Shown here: positions 1 through 6,254 of the stretch, piece after piece
How the letters are laid out: each line of letters starts with the position of its first letter
How positions within the stretch are numbered: position 1 is the stretch's first letter
From: Gammaproteobacteria bacterium
GTDB taxonomy: Bacteria > Pseudomonadota > Gammaproteobacteria > UBA4575
Direction of reading: 5' to 3'
Length of the DNA stretch: 7,949 bases
Assembly (NCBI GenBank): GCA_027297825.1
Contig: JAPUHH010000087.1
Span: 1-7,949 of the forward strand
Position numbers and translations under genes: made by a program
The notes under the pieces: generated by a model
The model's input: only the letters and a program-made list of their open reading frames with translations
The model's database searches: none
What the model was told of the DNA's origin: nothing

Positions 1-440
1 ATTGAATACCGAATTTCAAAATTCGGATGTGAATTCAGGCCTGCCATACCTGCGTCGTATCCGGTGGTAAATATGTCGTCAACCAACAATCTAACACGTA
101 CACCTCGATCTGCTGCCCGAAGCAAAACGTTAATGAATGCATGTCCGACTGTGTCGCTACTTATAAGATAGTACTGCGCATCGATGCTGCGCTCCGCCCA
201 ATTCGCCAGCAGGATACGAGCTGTAAGTGCATCAATCCCGTCGCCTATCGGGTAGAAGCCGGAATAACCAGGCGGATGAACTTCGGCTTTTCCTTCAAGC
301 TGTCTTCCCAGGTATGTTTGGTCAGTATCCTGAAACGCAGTTGATTCTGTTTTTGGATAATCAAAGTTGACGCTGGCACAACTGCAAAGAGAGGCGAATG
401 CTGCAGCCAGGAGAAAGTATTTTAGTGAAGCGCTAATCAT
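1..440 (-). CDS. Phospholipase D / cardiolipin synthase-like lipoprotein, 5' part only
   Basis: The gene starts at ATG 440-438 and runs off the left edge, so only about 146 N-terminal residues are visible. Residues 1-21 (MISASLKYFLLAAAFASLCSC) form a lipoprotein-type signal with a likely lipidated Cys21; the lipobox LCSC is not ideal because Cys is at -2. Further on, SGFYPIGDGIDALTARILLA, then AERSIDAQYYL near residue 90, then LLRAADRGVRVRLLVDD are typical of the first half of the PLD-family module found in YmdC/ClsC-like proteins. These act on phospholipids at the cell envelope by phosphatidyl transfer. The catalytic HxKxxxxD motifs would lie beyond the window, so activity cannot be judged. 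The frame is open throughout. No strong Shine-Dalgarno sequence precedes the ATG. The family call is fairly sure; the exact substrate is not. Confidence 0.85.
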   Translation of the reverse strand, partial: MISASLKYFLLAAAFASLCSCASVNFDYPKTESTAFQDTDQTYLGRQLEGKAEVHPPGYSGFYPIGDGIDALTARILLANWAERSIDAQYYLISSDTVGHAFINVLLRAADRGVRVRLLVDDIFTTGYDAGMAGLNSHPNFEIRYS

Positions 441-714
441 TTTAATCTTATTCAGATTGAAATCGTCACATGTACTAGCATATTTAACAACATCCCAGCG
501 TTTCATGAACAATAGGATGTGTCTGTGGAGCTCTTACTGATAACTCAACAACATAAAATAGTATGAATTTCACATACATGAATGAATGTCCGTTATTAGC
601 CGTTAGCGGGCCTTCACAATGATCTCTACCAGGGTCCACTATATTATAGAGAGAACATTAAACTGTGTGTAATTGTCATATCATACTTCCTGTTAAGCAT
701 ATGCCTTGCGGATG
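441..714. other. Intergenic region between SYLF gene and PLD-family gene
   Basis: This stretch of 274 bases has no convincing reading frame. It should carry the promoter of the minus-strand PLD-family gene and the 3' end of the SYLF transcript. I saw no T-tailed hairpin after the SYLF stop codon and no well-spaced promoter. The one recognisable element is the dispersed palindrome at 584-613. Confidence 0.6.
584..613. repeat. Dispersed 30-bp imperfect palindrome, copy A
   Basis: The left arm is AATGTCCGTT and the right arm contains AGCGG. It matches the consensus drawn from the four copies in this window (left arm AATGTCCGTT, centre TTTGGCCG, right arm AAAGCGGACATT) at about 24 of 30 positions by hand alignment. 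It lies between the SYLF and PLD-family genes, outside both. Confidence 0.5.
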
Positions 715-1271
715 TTATTCAGGCATGATCCTAGAAATTTTTGAGCCCTGAATACCAAGTCCAAGCATTAATCCTTCCTGATCGAAGAAGAAGACGTAGA
801 TATCGTCCTTCGCTGAGGTGGTGGTGAGTGACTTTGCAATGCCTTTGTCTACCACTACCACGCTTGGGCCAACACCAATTTCCCAGCCTTCGCTATTCTT
901 TAGATAGTTTAGAGCATCGTCCGTCATAAAAATCATCGCGTACCCGAACGATTGCGCACCTGCCTGAAGACCATAGGAAGCTGCTACTGTATTGAAGTAG
1001 CCAATAGTCTTGCCGTTTACACGCAGAGCCCCTCACCATACTGGCCACCAACAACTAGTCCTGCTTTAATGACATTAGGATAAACCAGGGTACCCTTTGC
1101 TAGTTTGGACAGTTCCACTGCAATAGATGAGCTTGCATAGAGTTTCTGCAGAGCAATGTCTACTTCACGATCAATTTCTGCACCAGTGTCTGCATGTACA
1201 CTAAGTGGGCTTATAGCAGACAGGAGTGCTAGCACAAAAAGCATTCCAGTATATTTTTTCAGATACGTCAT
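715..1271 (-). pseudogene. Secreted SYLF/YSC84-domain lipid-binding protein, single-base frameshift
   Basis: Two minus-strand frames make up one gene. The 5' frame (1271-1017, 84 aa) has a signal peptide, MTYLKKYTGMLFVLALLSAI and onward, with probable cleavage after VHA (residue 27), then the start of a YSC84/SYLF domain (KLAKGTLVYPNVIKAGLVVGG, then QYGEG). After Gly81 it runs into LCV and a stop. The next frame continues the domain without a gap: ALRVNGKTIGYFNTVAAS, then FMTDDALNYL and EGWEIGVGPSVVVVDKG, ending in GSKISRIMPE with stop at 717-715. One extra C in the CCCC run at 1029-1032 would give an uninterrupted 185-aa protein, the usual length for bacterial secreted SYLF proteins, which are thought to bind lipids in the envelope. 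The rest is intact, which fits a sequencing error or a very recent mutation. A good ribosome binding site precedes the start (1276-1282). Confidence 0.85.
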
Positions 1272-1275
1272 GATT

Positions 1276-1282
1276 CCACCTT
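1276..1282 (-). promoter_or_regulatory. Shine-Dalgarno of the SYLF gene
   Basis: The minus strand reads AAGGTGG, 4 bases before the ATG at 1271. It fixes the start of the SYLF protein and shows that the 5' end of the broken gene is still well formed. Confidence 0.7.
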
Positions 1283-1305
1283 ATTATTAGTTTATAGATC
1301 ATTAC

Positions 1306-1334
1306 ATAATTAACACACGGTCGATTAATTGCAA
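1306..1334 (-). promoter_or_regulatory. Possible promoter of the SYLF gene
   Basis: On the minus strand a -35-like TTGCAA (1334-1329) is separated by 17 bases from a -10-like AATTAT (1311-1306), about 35 bases before the start codon. Both boxes are imperfect matches to the sigma-70 consensus. The spacing and position are reasonable, but this is only a pattern match by eye. Confidence 0.3.
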
Positions 1335-1461
1335 ACAGCTGCGGTCCTGCGTATCAACCTGGCAGTGAAGTTTAAATTGGCAGCTGGCTCAGACATTTCA
1401 ACGTCGAAAGCCAGTCGTGATTGACAACAATTTGCTGTACTTCTGTGGTGTTATTGATGGT

Positions 1462-1467
1462 TATAAT
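1462..1467 (+). promoter_or_regulatory. Possible -10 box for the 1550 gene
   Basis: A perfect TATAAT lies 82 bases before the ATG at 1550, in the divergent region between the SYLF gene and the small membrane-protein gene. No good -35 lies 16-18 bases upstream; the TTGACA at 1421-1426 is too far away. A weak call. Confidence 0.25.
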
Positions 1468-1549
1468 ATTTTTTAACTATCCAAGATGACACCTAAGCAG
1501 ATTGCTAGCGCATTTGCTTTCATGTGATTCAAAGTGACTAGAGTGTTAC

Positions 1550-1804
1550 ATGACTAAGACACGAATAATATTACTATTCATAGGAGCGATAATATCTTTA
1601 CCCGCTTCAATATATGCTTTTATGAGTGTCGTGCTCTATTCATGGCTAGAGGGATCACAACAATGGACAGCTGAGAAAACTGCAATATGGGCAATAGGTT
1701 CATTAATACTTTGCATAGTATTTTTGATTATATTTATAGTTTGTATAGTTAAAGCGGTACGTGGAATAAATAAAAATTACGCTGAGAAGAAGAGAGACGT
1801 GTAG
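1550..1804 (+). CDS. Small two-helix membrane protein, function unknown
   Basis: I do not recognise this 84-aa protein. It has two clear hydrophobic segments, about residues 6-32 (IILLFIGAIISLPASIYAF onward) and 45-67 (AIWAIGSLILCIVFLIIFIV onward), joined by a short polar loop with Glu34, Gln37/38 and Lys43. It ends in a basic tail (KAVRGINKNYAEKKRDV), which by the positive-inside rule would be cytoplasmic. The coding pattern supports a real protein: hydrophobic blocks with charged ends and no rare disruptions. The Shine-Dalgarno is weak (GAG about 6 bases before ATG). It is visibly more A+T-rich than acnA. It is divergent from the SYLF gene and lies 15 bases before a second possible small membrane-protein gene on the same strand, so the two may be co-transcribed. 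Confidence 0.55.
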   Translation: MTKTRIILLFIGAIISLPASIYAFMSVVLYSWLEGSQQWTAEKTAIWAIGSLILCIVFLIIFIVCIVKAVRGINKNYAEKKRDV

Positions 1805-1818
1805 TTGCACATCTACCT

Positions 1819-1848
1819 AATGTCCATTTTTGACCGTAAAGCGACTAG
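1819..1848. repeat. Dispersed 30-bp imperfect palindrome, copy B (degenerate)
   Basis: The first 18 bases match the four-copy consensus at 16 positions (AATGTCCA, then TTTTTGACCG). The right arm is shifted by one base and degraded (AAAGCGAC). Its left arm contains the ATG of the possible small gene at 1820, so either the gene starts inside a repeat or the resemblance is partly chance. Confidence 0.3.
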
Positions 1849-1962
1849 AAAATTAGAAAAATTAGATCACAAAGACGTCAACGCTATCCCATTATCTTTG
1901 TATTGTTACTTGCTTTAGGTAGCCTAGTGGATCTGTGGGTGCTTTATCAATCGTTTGATTAA
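1820..1962 (+). pseudogene. Possible small single-helix membrane protein with a frameshift
   Basis: From ATG 1820 the frame reads MSIFDRKATRKLEKLDHKDV then NAI, a strongly charged, helix-like start. It then reads out of frame to a TAG at 1916-1918. The neighbouring frame picks up at once with PIIFVLLLALGSLVDLWVLY then QSFD and a TAA at 1960-1962, a well-formed membrane helix. One extra C in the CCC run at 1888-1890 would join them into a 47-aa protein with a charged cytoplasmic-like N-terminus and one helix at about residues 23-43. I do not recognise it. It sits 15 bases after the 84-aa membrane protein, but I see no good ribosome binding site, and its ATG falls in a repeat-like sequence. The unfrayed joining of the two parts is the main support. 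Confidence 0.35.
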
Positions 1963-2036
1963 AATGTTTTAAAAGCTTCTAGAAGCACCCTAAATAAATC
2001 TCCTTAATTACTACGAAATTAAGACGAGCATGCCCG

Positions 2037-2066
2037 AATGGCCGTTATTGGCCAAAAGCAGACATT
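2037..2066. repeat. Dispersed 30-bp imperfect palindrome, copy C
   Basis: This copy reads AATGGCCGTT on the left, TTGGCC in the centre and AAAAGCAGACATT on the right, matching the four-copy consensus at about 26 of 30 positions. It lies well away from any recognised gene. Confidence 0.55.
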
Positions 2067-2164
2067 GCAATACGGGCCTATTATTCTTGAGTAAGCTCTT
2101 ATAGGGTTTATAAGGTAATCAACATTGTAGGTCCATAGCAGGCAGTTGTGGAAACAACTAACCA

Positions 2165-2195
2165 TTGATGAGTCTTTACCAAACTGTGCGATAAT
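2165..2195 (+). promoter_or_regulatory. Weak promoter candidate upstream of the orphan terminator
   Basis: TTGATG (2165-2170) and GATAAT (2190-2195) resemble -35 and -10 boxes but are 19 bases apart, longer than the usual 17. It would drive a plus-strand transcript of about 240 bases ending at the terminator near 2441. Confidence 0.2.
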
Positions 2196-2282
2196 TTATC
2201 AAATTCATCAATAACCCTTATAGAAAAGTTCTAGTGGCAGGTTATTTTTTCTAAGCGTAGTGTACTTACTGCGGATGTTTAA

Positions 2283-2405
2283 ATGTTATTTGAAGTAGTA
2301 GGCGCAGACCAGATAACAAGGCAGGGCGTTGGGTATAAAACGCAAACCGGAATCAAATTTTTATACCGCACAAGCCAACTTGTCGAAACATCGCACATCG
2401 CATGA
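2283..2405 (+). CDS. Doubtful 40-aa ORF just before a terminator
   Basis: ATG 2283 to TGA 2405 encodes 40 residues beginning MLFEVVGADQITRQGVGYKT and ending LVETSHIA. The composition is ordinary for a soluble protein, with no membrane segment and no family I recognise. Its main support is position: the stop lies 10 bases before a strong plus-strand terminator. Against it, there is no clear Shine-Dalgarno, the ORF is short enough to be chance, and it contains a hairpin with 9-bp arms. It may instead be part of a non-coding RNA or the remnant of a gene. Confidence 0.2.
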   Translation: MLFEVVGADQITRQGVGYKTQTGIKFLYRTSQLVETSHIA

Positions 2406-2415
2406 GCCTACATTG

Positions 2416-2450
2416 AAAGCCCGCATTCCATAGCGGGCTTTCTTTATTTT
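2416..2450 (+). terminator. Rho-independent terminator, plus strand
   Basis: A perfect 9-bp stem AAAGCCCGC / GCGGGCTTT (2416-2424 and 2433-2441) with an 8-base loop is followed by CTTTATTTT. The T-rich tail is on the plus strand, so it ends a rightward transcript. No sure gene lies upstream on that strand. The reverse side has only three T residues, so it is a poor terminator for the transporter. Confidence 0.8.
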
Positions 2451-2506
2451 GTGAATATGAGAAAAATATTATATAGGTGTTTACGCCGTAAATTAGTAGC
2501 CATACC

Positions 2507-2536
2507 AATGTCCGTTTTTTGTCGAAAGCGGATTTT
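2507..2536. repeat. Dispersed 30-bp imperfect palindrome, copy D
   Basis: The left arm is AATGTCCGTT and the right arm AAAGCGGATTTT, matching the four-copy consensus at about 26 of 30 positions. It lies 20 bases beyond the stop codon of the minus-strand transporter gene, where its folded form could help stabilise or end that transcript. Confidence 0.55.
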
Positions 2537-2543
2537 CGCTAAT

Positions 2544-2561
2544 CTTAGCTTAACAGCTAAG
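2544..2561. repeat. Perfect stem-loop overlapping the transporter stop codon
   Basis: The arms CTTAGCT / AGCTAAG (7 bp) with the four-base loop TAAC include the transporter's stop codon at 2559-2557. There is no T tail on either side, so it is not a standard terminator. It might protect the 3' end of the message. Confidence 0.4.
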
Positions 2562-3444
2562 TGATCGTTTCAGATAAAGGAAATTTTGGTGTGTCTTTGA
2601 TTTGCTTTTCACGAAAAATAAGGATCCCCGCAAAGATAATCAACATGGCGCCAGAGATCGTCAGCAAGGCTATTTCCTCATCCCAGAAAAACCAACCGAT
2701 CAAGCTGGCATATACAATCGAAGAATAGGTAAATGGACCCACACGACTGGCGGGGGCTAGTGAATATGCACGTGTCAGGAATAGTTGCCCACTAGTACCA
2801 AGCACCCCCAATAGCACGAGATAGGGCCATTCTTGCTGACTGGGATTTTGCCATGAGCTCAATAATGGTATTGAAGATACGCATAAGCTAATGACCACAA
2901 AATAAAAAACAATGCGGCTGGTGGGTTCTGTGCTCGACATACGTCTAATGGTTACTTTTGCGAGCGCAGCTAAAGCGCCACCCAACAAGCCGGCTAAGGA
3001 AGCAAGTTGTATGGTGCCAGTAGGCTTTAAAATGATGATGACTCCAACGAAACCAATCAATACTGCCAGTATGGTGCGAGTGGAGATATATTCGCTGATC
3101 CATAAGAACGCAATAACTGGAATAAAGAGCGGCACAGTAATTTTTAATAGCATGGCATCCGCAAAGGGAAGACTAGCTAAGGCATAAAAAAAACAGTACA
3201 TGGCAGCAATGCCAGATAGAGAACGTAATAAATGTAAATGCAGAACTTTTGTTTTTAATGATGCAGTACCCAAATTTATTATTATCGGTGCAAGTGCTAG
3301 AAGGCCAAATAAGTTTCTAAAAAATACGATATTTTGACTAGGCATCGATTCTGCCAATAGTTTTACTAATGAACCCATGCTTACAAAGCAAAGTTCACCC
3401 AATAAAATGCAAATACTACCCAGTAATATATTATTTGTGCGCAT
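2557..3444 (-). CDS. EamA/DMT-family inner-membrane transporter
   Basis: This 295-aa protein is almost wholly hydrophobic, with room for about ten membrane helices, the standard EamA layout of two five-helix repeats (about residues 7-140 and 150-283). Family-like features are the first helix ending in SMGSLVKLLAE, the FFRNLFGLLALAPI stretch, LHLLRSLSGIAAMYCFFYAL, GFVGVIIILKP at the end of repeat one, and TRAYSLAPASRVGPFTYSSI in repeat two. The family moves small metabolites, including amino acids, nucleosides and S-adenosylmethionine. The substrate cannot be read from sequence; the overall look resembles the group that includes rickettsial SAM carriers, but this is only an impression. The start is placed at ATG 3444: the longer frame begins at a TTG at 3462 inside the acnA terminator. 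It is the same strand as acnA and follows it after 60 bases, across that terminator. Confidence 0.85.
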   Translation of the reverse strand: MRTNNILLGSICILLGELCFVSMGSLVKLLAESMPSQNIVFFRNLFGLLALAPIIINLGTASLKTKVLHLHLLRSLSGIAAMYCFFYALASLPFADAMLLKITVPLFIPVIAFLWISEYISTRTILAVLIGFVGVIIILKPTGTIQLASLAGLLGGALAALAKVTIRRMSSTEPTSRIVFYFVVISLCVSSIPLLSSWQNPSQQEWPYLVLLGVLGTSGQLFLTRAYSLAPASRVGPFTYSSIVYASLIGWFFWDEEIALLTISGAMLIIFAGILIFREKQIKDTPKFPLSETIT

Positions 3445-3446
3445 AT

Positions 3447-3481
3447 AAAAAAGCCCATGCAATAAATAATTGCAAGGGCTT
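3447..3481 (-). terminator. acnA terminator, reaching to the start of the transporter gene
   Basis: On the minus strand AAGCCC plus TTGCAAT closes on ATTGCA plus GGGCTT, with one A-A mismatch (3475/3457) and a five-base loop at 3468-3464. The stem has 12 paired bases in two blocks, and the second arm runs into TTTTTT at 3452-3447. It starts 23 bases after the acnA stop codon and ends 2 bases before the transporter ATG at 3444. Confidence 0.85.
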
Positions 3482-3504
3482 ATTCATTGTTAGTTGAATG
3501 TGAT

Positions 3505-6165
3505 TTACGCAGCTAGCTGTCGTAGGACGTAATGAAGGATTCCCCCATTTTGGTAGTACTCAATCTCTTGTGGAGTATCGATTCGTACTTTAACCTCAAA
3601 TGTCTTTTCACTGCCATCATCATTCCTCGCGGTTACGGTAACGGTCTTAGCTGCACCATTTTGCAAACCGGTAATGCTGTACGTTTCTTTGCCACTTAGG
3701 CCTAAGTTTTCTGCGTTGTCGCCATCTTTATATTGTAGCGGTAGAATACCCATGCCGACGAGGTTGGAGCGGTGGATGCGTTCATAACTTTCCGCAATGA
3801 CCGCACTTACGCCTTGAAGACTTGGGCCTTTAGCTGCCCAGTCACGTGATGAACCACAGCCATATTCTTTACCAGATAGGATAATGGTAGGGACGTTGTC
3901 TTTTTTATACAGCATAGCAGCATCATAAATAGAGGTTTGTTCGCCACTTGGCATGTGAATGGTAACTCCACCTTCAGTTCCTGGTGCTAGCTTGTTGCGT
4001 AAACGAATGTTAGCAAAAGTGCCACGCATCATGACTTCATGATTGCCGCGACGTGAACCATAAGAGTTAAAGTCAGCTGGGCTGACGCCTTTCTCTTGTA
4101 AGTATTTAGCCGCTGGGCTATCTGGTGCAATGGCACCTGCAGGAGAAATATGGTCTGTTGTAACTGAGTCACCTAAGTAGGCAAGTACACGAGCATTTTT
4201 AATATCTGTTACATCGCTAATGGTTTTACTCATGCCATTAAAGTATGGCGGGTTGTTGATATAGGTAGAGTCATCCCAGGCAAACAATTTACTTTCTGCT
4301 GCAGCTAAATTGTTCCAATTACTTTCACCACTGAAGACGTCATCGTAAGAACGTATAAATTGATCGGTAGATAAAAAGCTGCTGACAGCATCGGTAACTT
4401 CTTGTTGTGTTGGCCAAATATCTTTCAAGAAAACAGGATTACCATCTTTGTCTTCTGCGAGAGGCTCGTTATACACATCAATATCCATACGGCCTGCGAT
4501 GGCGTAGGCTACAACAAGCGGTGGAGAAGCTAAGTAATTCATGCGGATTAACGCGTGAATACGTCCTTCAAAATTTCGGTTGCCGGATAACACTGAAGTG
4601 GTAACTAGGTCATTCTCTGTGATGGCATTCGCGACAGGTTCTGGCCCATTGCCAGAATTACCGATACAGGTGGTGCAGCCATAGCCAACGACATTGAAGC
4701 CAAGTTTGTTAAGATCATCCATCACGCCAGCACTTTCAAGATACTCTGTAACCACGCGCGAGCCAGGCGCCAGAGAGGTCTTTACCCATGGCTTTACTTT
4801 AATACCTAATTGAACTGCTTTTCTGGCCACTAAACCCGCACCTAACATGACGCTTGGGTTAGAGGTATTGGTGCATGACGTTATGGCTGCCAAAACGACT
4901 GCGCCATCATTCAGGCTCATCTTGTCACCGGCGATAGTGATTTCTGCACTACCCTTGCTTTGGATATCTCGCTCTTCTTTTAAAGCTTTGATATCGGTTG
5001 CAAATGCAGTTTTAGATTGCGTCAGTGCAATACGGTCTTGCGGACGTTTAGGTCCCGCCAAACTGGGCACAACATCGCCAAGATCTAATTCAATGTGTTC
5101 ACTGAAATCGATGTCGGTACGAGTCTGTTCACGCCACATGCCGGTGGCCTTGGCATAAGCTTCAACTAAAGCTACTTGATCTGCATCACGACCGGTTTGA
5201 TCTAAATAGCGAATGGTTTCAGCATCAATCGGGAAAATTCCACAAGTTGCACCGTATTCAGGTGCCATATTCGCAATCGTTGCGCGATCTGCTAACGGTA
5301 AAACATCTAATCCATCACCATAAAATTCAACAAATTTTCCGACTACACCATGTTTGCGTAATATTTCTACCACAACTAATACTAAATCTGTTGTCGTAGA
5401 ACCTTCAGGTAGTTTGCCATCTAATTTAAAGCCGACTACTTTAGGAATTAACATCGACATAGGTTGGCCAAGCATAGAGGCTTCCGATTCAATTCCACCC
5501 ACGCGCCAGCCGAGTACGCCTACACCGTTAATCATGGTGGTGTGGGAATCTGTGCCGACTACAGTATCAGGGTAGGCTTGTGATGTTCCAGTTTGATCAT
5601 TGGAAAAAATGACTCTGGCTAAATACTCAAGATTAATTTGATGAACAATTCCTGTGCCTGGAGGGACTACTTTAAAATTTGAAAAAGCGTTCTGACCCCA
5701 TTTCAAGAAACTGTAGCGTTCTTGATTGCGACTGAATTCTAGTGCTTCATTTAAACCCACGGCTTTATCTGAACCAAAGTTATCTACTTGCACAGAGTGA
5801 TCAATGACCATCTCTGCGGGTTGTAATGGATTGATTTTTTCTGGGTCTCCACCTAAGGTCTTCATGGCGTCACGCATTGCAGCAAGATCAACAATTGCGG
5901 GCACACCGGTGAAATCTTGCATGAGAACGCGCGCAGGTCGAAAAGCAATTTCTTTGCTTGGTTCTGCTTGAGAATCCCAATTTAAAATCTCTTCAATATC
6001 AGTTTTGGTGACGGTAGTCCCATCTTCGTAGCGAAGAAGATTTTCTAGAAGGATTTTAATTGAATATGGTAAGCGGTCAGATTGAGAACATTTGCTTACG
6101 TCAAAGATCTCATATGAATTTCCATTCACATCCAGCTTGGATTTGGTGTCAAAACTATTGCTCAT
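3505..6165 (-). CDS. acnA: Aconitate hydratase A
   Basis: This complete 886-aa cytoplasmic TCA-cycle enzyme converts citrate to isocitrate through cis-aconitate. E. coli AcnA has 891 residues, and similarity is recognisable end to end: RPARVLMQDFTGVPA near residue 77, DHSV, GTDSHTTMINGVGVLGW, SLAGPKRPQDR, the C-terminal swivel domain with GDSVTTDHISPAG and FNSYGSRRGNHEVMMRGTFA, and SSRDWAAKGP. The [4Fe-4S] ligands are all present: Cys431 (SCTNTSNP) and Cys497 and Cys500 (YGCTTCIGNSGN). Two changes stand out: Arg221 in GWRVGG, where the family has GWGVGG, and Cys770 in YGCGSSRDW, where E. coli has Ser. The start is supported by GAGGAG five bases before the ATG. The length and the IRP/AcnA-type motifs argue against AcnB. 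It lies downstream of mnmA-hflD and is followed by its own terminator. Confidence 0.97.
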   Translation of the reverse strand: MSNSFDTKSKLDVNGNSYEIFDVSKCSQSDRLPYSIKILLENLLRYEDGTTVTKTDIEEILNWDSQAEPSKEIAFRPARVLMQDFTGVPAIVDLAAMRDAMKTLGGDPEKINPLQPAEMVIDHSVQVDNFGSDKAVGLNEALEFSRNQERYSFLKWGQNAFSNFKVVPPGTGIVHQINLEYLARVIFSNDQTGTSQAYPDTVVGTDSHTTMINGVGVLGWRVGGIESEASMLGQPMSMLIPKVVGFKLDGKLPEGSTTTDLVLVVVEILRKHGVVGKFVEFYGDGLDVLPLADRATIANMAPEYGATCGIFPIDAETIRYLDQTGRDADQVALVEAYAKATGMWREQTRTDIDFSEHIELDLGDVVPSLAGPKRPQDRIALTQSKTAFATDIKALKEERDIQSKGSAEITIAGDKMSLNDGAVVLAAITSCTNTSNPSVMLGAGLVARKAVQLGIKVKPWVKTSLAPGSRVVTEYLESAGVMDDLNKLGFNVVGYGCTTCIGNSGNGPEPVANAITENDLVTTSVLSGNRNFEGRIHALIRMNYLASPPLVVAYAIAGRMDIDVYNEPLAEDKDGNPVFLKDIWPTQQEVTDAVSSFLSTDQFIRSYDDVFSGESNWNNLAAAESKLFAWDDSTYINNPPYFNGMSKTISDVTDIKNARVLAYLGDSVTTDHISPAGAIAPDSPAAKYLQEKGVSPADFNSYGSRRGNHEVMMRGTFANIRLRNKLAPGTEGGVTIHMPSGEQTSIYDAAMLYKKDNVPTIILSGKEYGCGSSRDWAAKGPSLQGVSAVIAESYERIHRSNLVGMGILPLQYKDGDNAENLGLSGKETYSITGLQNGAAKTVTVTARNDDGSEKTFEVKVRIDTPQEIEYYQNGGILHYVLRQLAA

Positions 6166-6170
6166 GCAGG

Positions 6171-6176
6171 CTCCTC
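6171..6176 (-). promoter_or_regulatory. Strong Shine-Dalgarno of acnA
   Basis: The minus strand reads GAGGAG, five bases before the acnA ATG at 6165. It is the clearest ribosome binding site in the window and fixes the acnA start. Confidence 0.85.
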
Positions 6177-6225
6177 GTGCAATCGAAAGTGAATTTCCCT
6201 AAGCGGTAAAAAGTGTAAGATTATC

Positions 6226-6254
6226 AGGCATTTCCCTGGAAAGGGATACTGCCT
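6226..6254 (-). promoter_or_regulatory. Stem-loop upstream of acnA
   Basis: The minus strand can fold as AGGCA / TGCCT around an inner TCCC / GGGA pair with a six-base loop (TTTCCA), with small internal loops between the stems. There is no immediate T run; a TTTTT comes about 12 bases later. It may end the mnmA-hflD transcript inefficiently or be a structured part of the acnA leader. It lies directly against the stop codon of the doubtful 64-codon ORF. Confidence 0.4.

Larger units (their letters stand above)
1963..2556. other. Long region without a recognisable gene
   Basis: This stretch of 594 bases separates the small plus-strand genes from the minus-strand transporter. It holds a perfect 12-bp palindrome GCTTCTAGAAGC (1975-1986), two copies of the dispersed palindrome (2037-2066, 2507-2536), a small inverted repeat with arms CTTATA/TATAAG (2098-2114), a hairpin with 9-bp arms GGTATAAAA/TTTTATACC (2332-2340 and 2359-2367), a plus-strand terminator (2416-2450), and a 40-codon ORF (2283-2405). 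No known protein or tRNA was seen. Confidence 0.6.

Noticed and set aside
9..26. Perfect inverted repeat CCGAATTT / AAATTCGG
   Set aside because: It lies within PLD-family coding sequence (PNFEIR) and is explained by the codons; no other copy was seen.
141..344. 67-codon plus-strand reading frame
   Set aside because: It lies opposite the clear PLD-family lipoprotein coding sequence and has no domain of its own.
1421..1426. Consensus -35 box TTGACA
   Set aside because: No acceptable -10 box lies 16-18 bases downstream; the TATAAT at 1462 is 35 bases away.
1975..1986. 12-bp palindrome GCTTCTAGAAGC as a terminator for the small plus-strand genes
   Set aside because: There is no T run after it and almost no loop, so it is not a plausible rho-independent terminator.
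2912..3187. 91-codon plus-strand reading frame
   Set aside because: It is antisense to the EamA transporter, whose membrane-helix pattern explains this DNA.
3445..3462. Extended transporter start at TTG 3462
   Set aside because: The added codons fall in the stem and U tract of the acnA terminator, and an ATG exists at 3444.
4407..5575. Plus-strand frames at 4407-4604, 4847-5158 and 5354-5575
   Set aside because: All are antisense to acnA, which is conserved across these positions.
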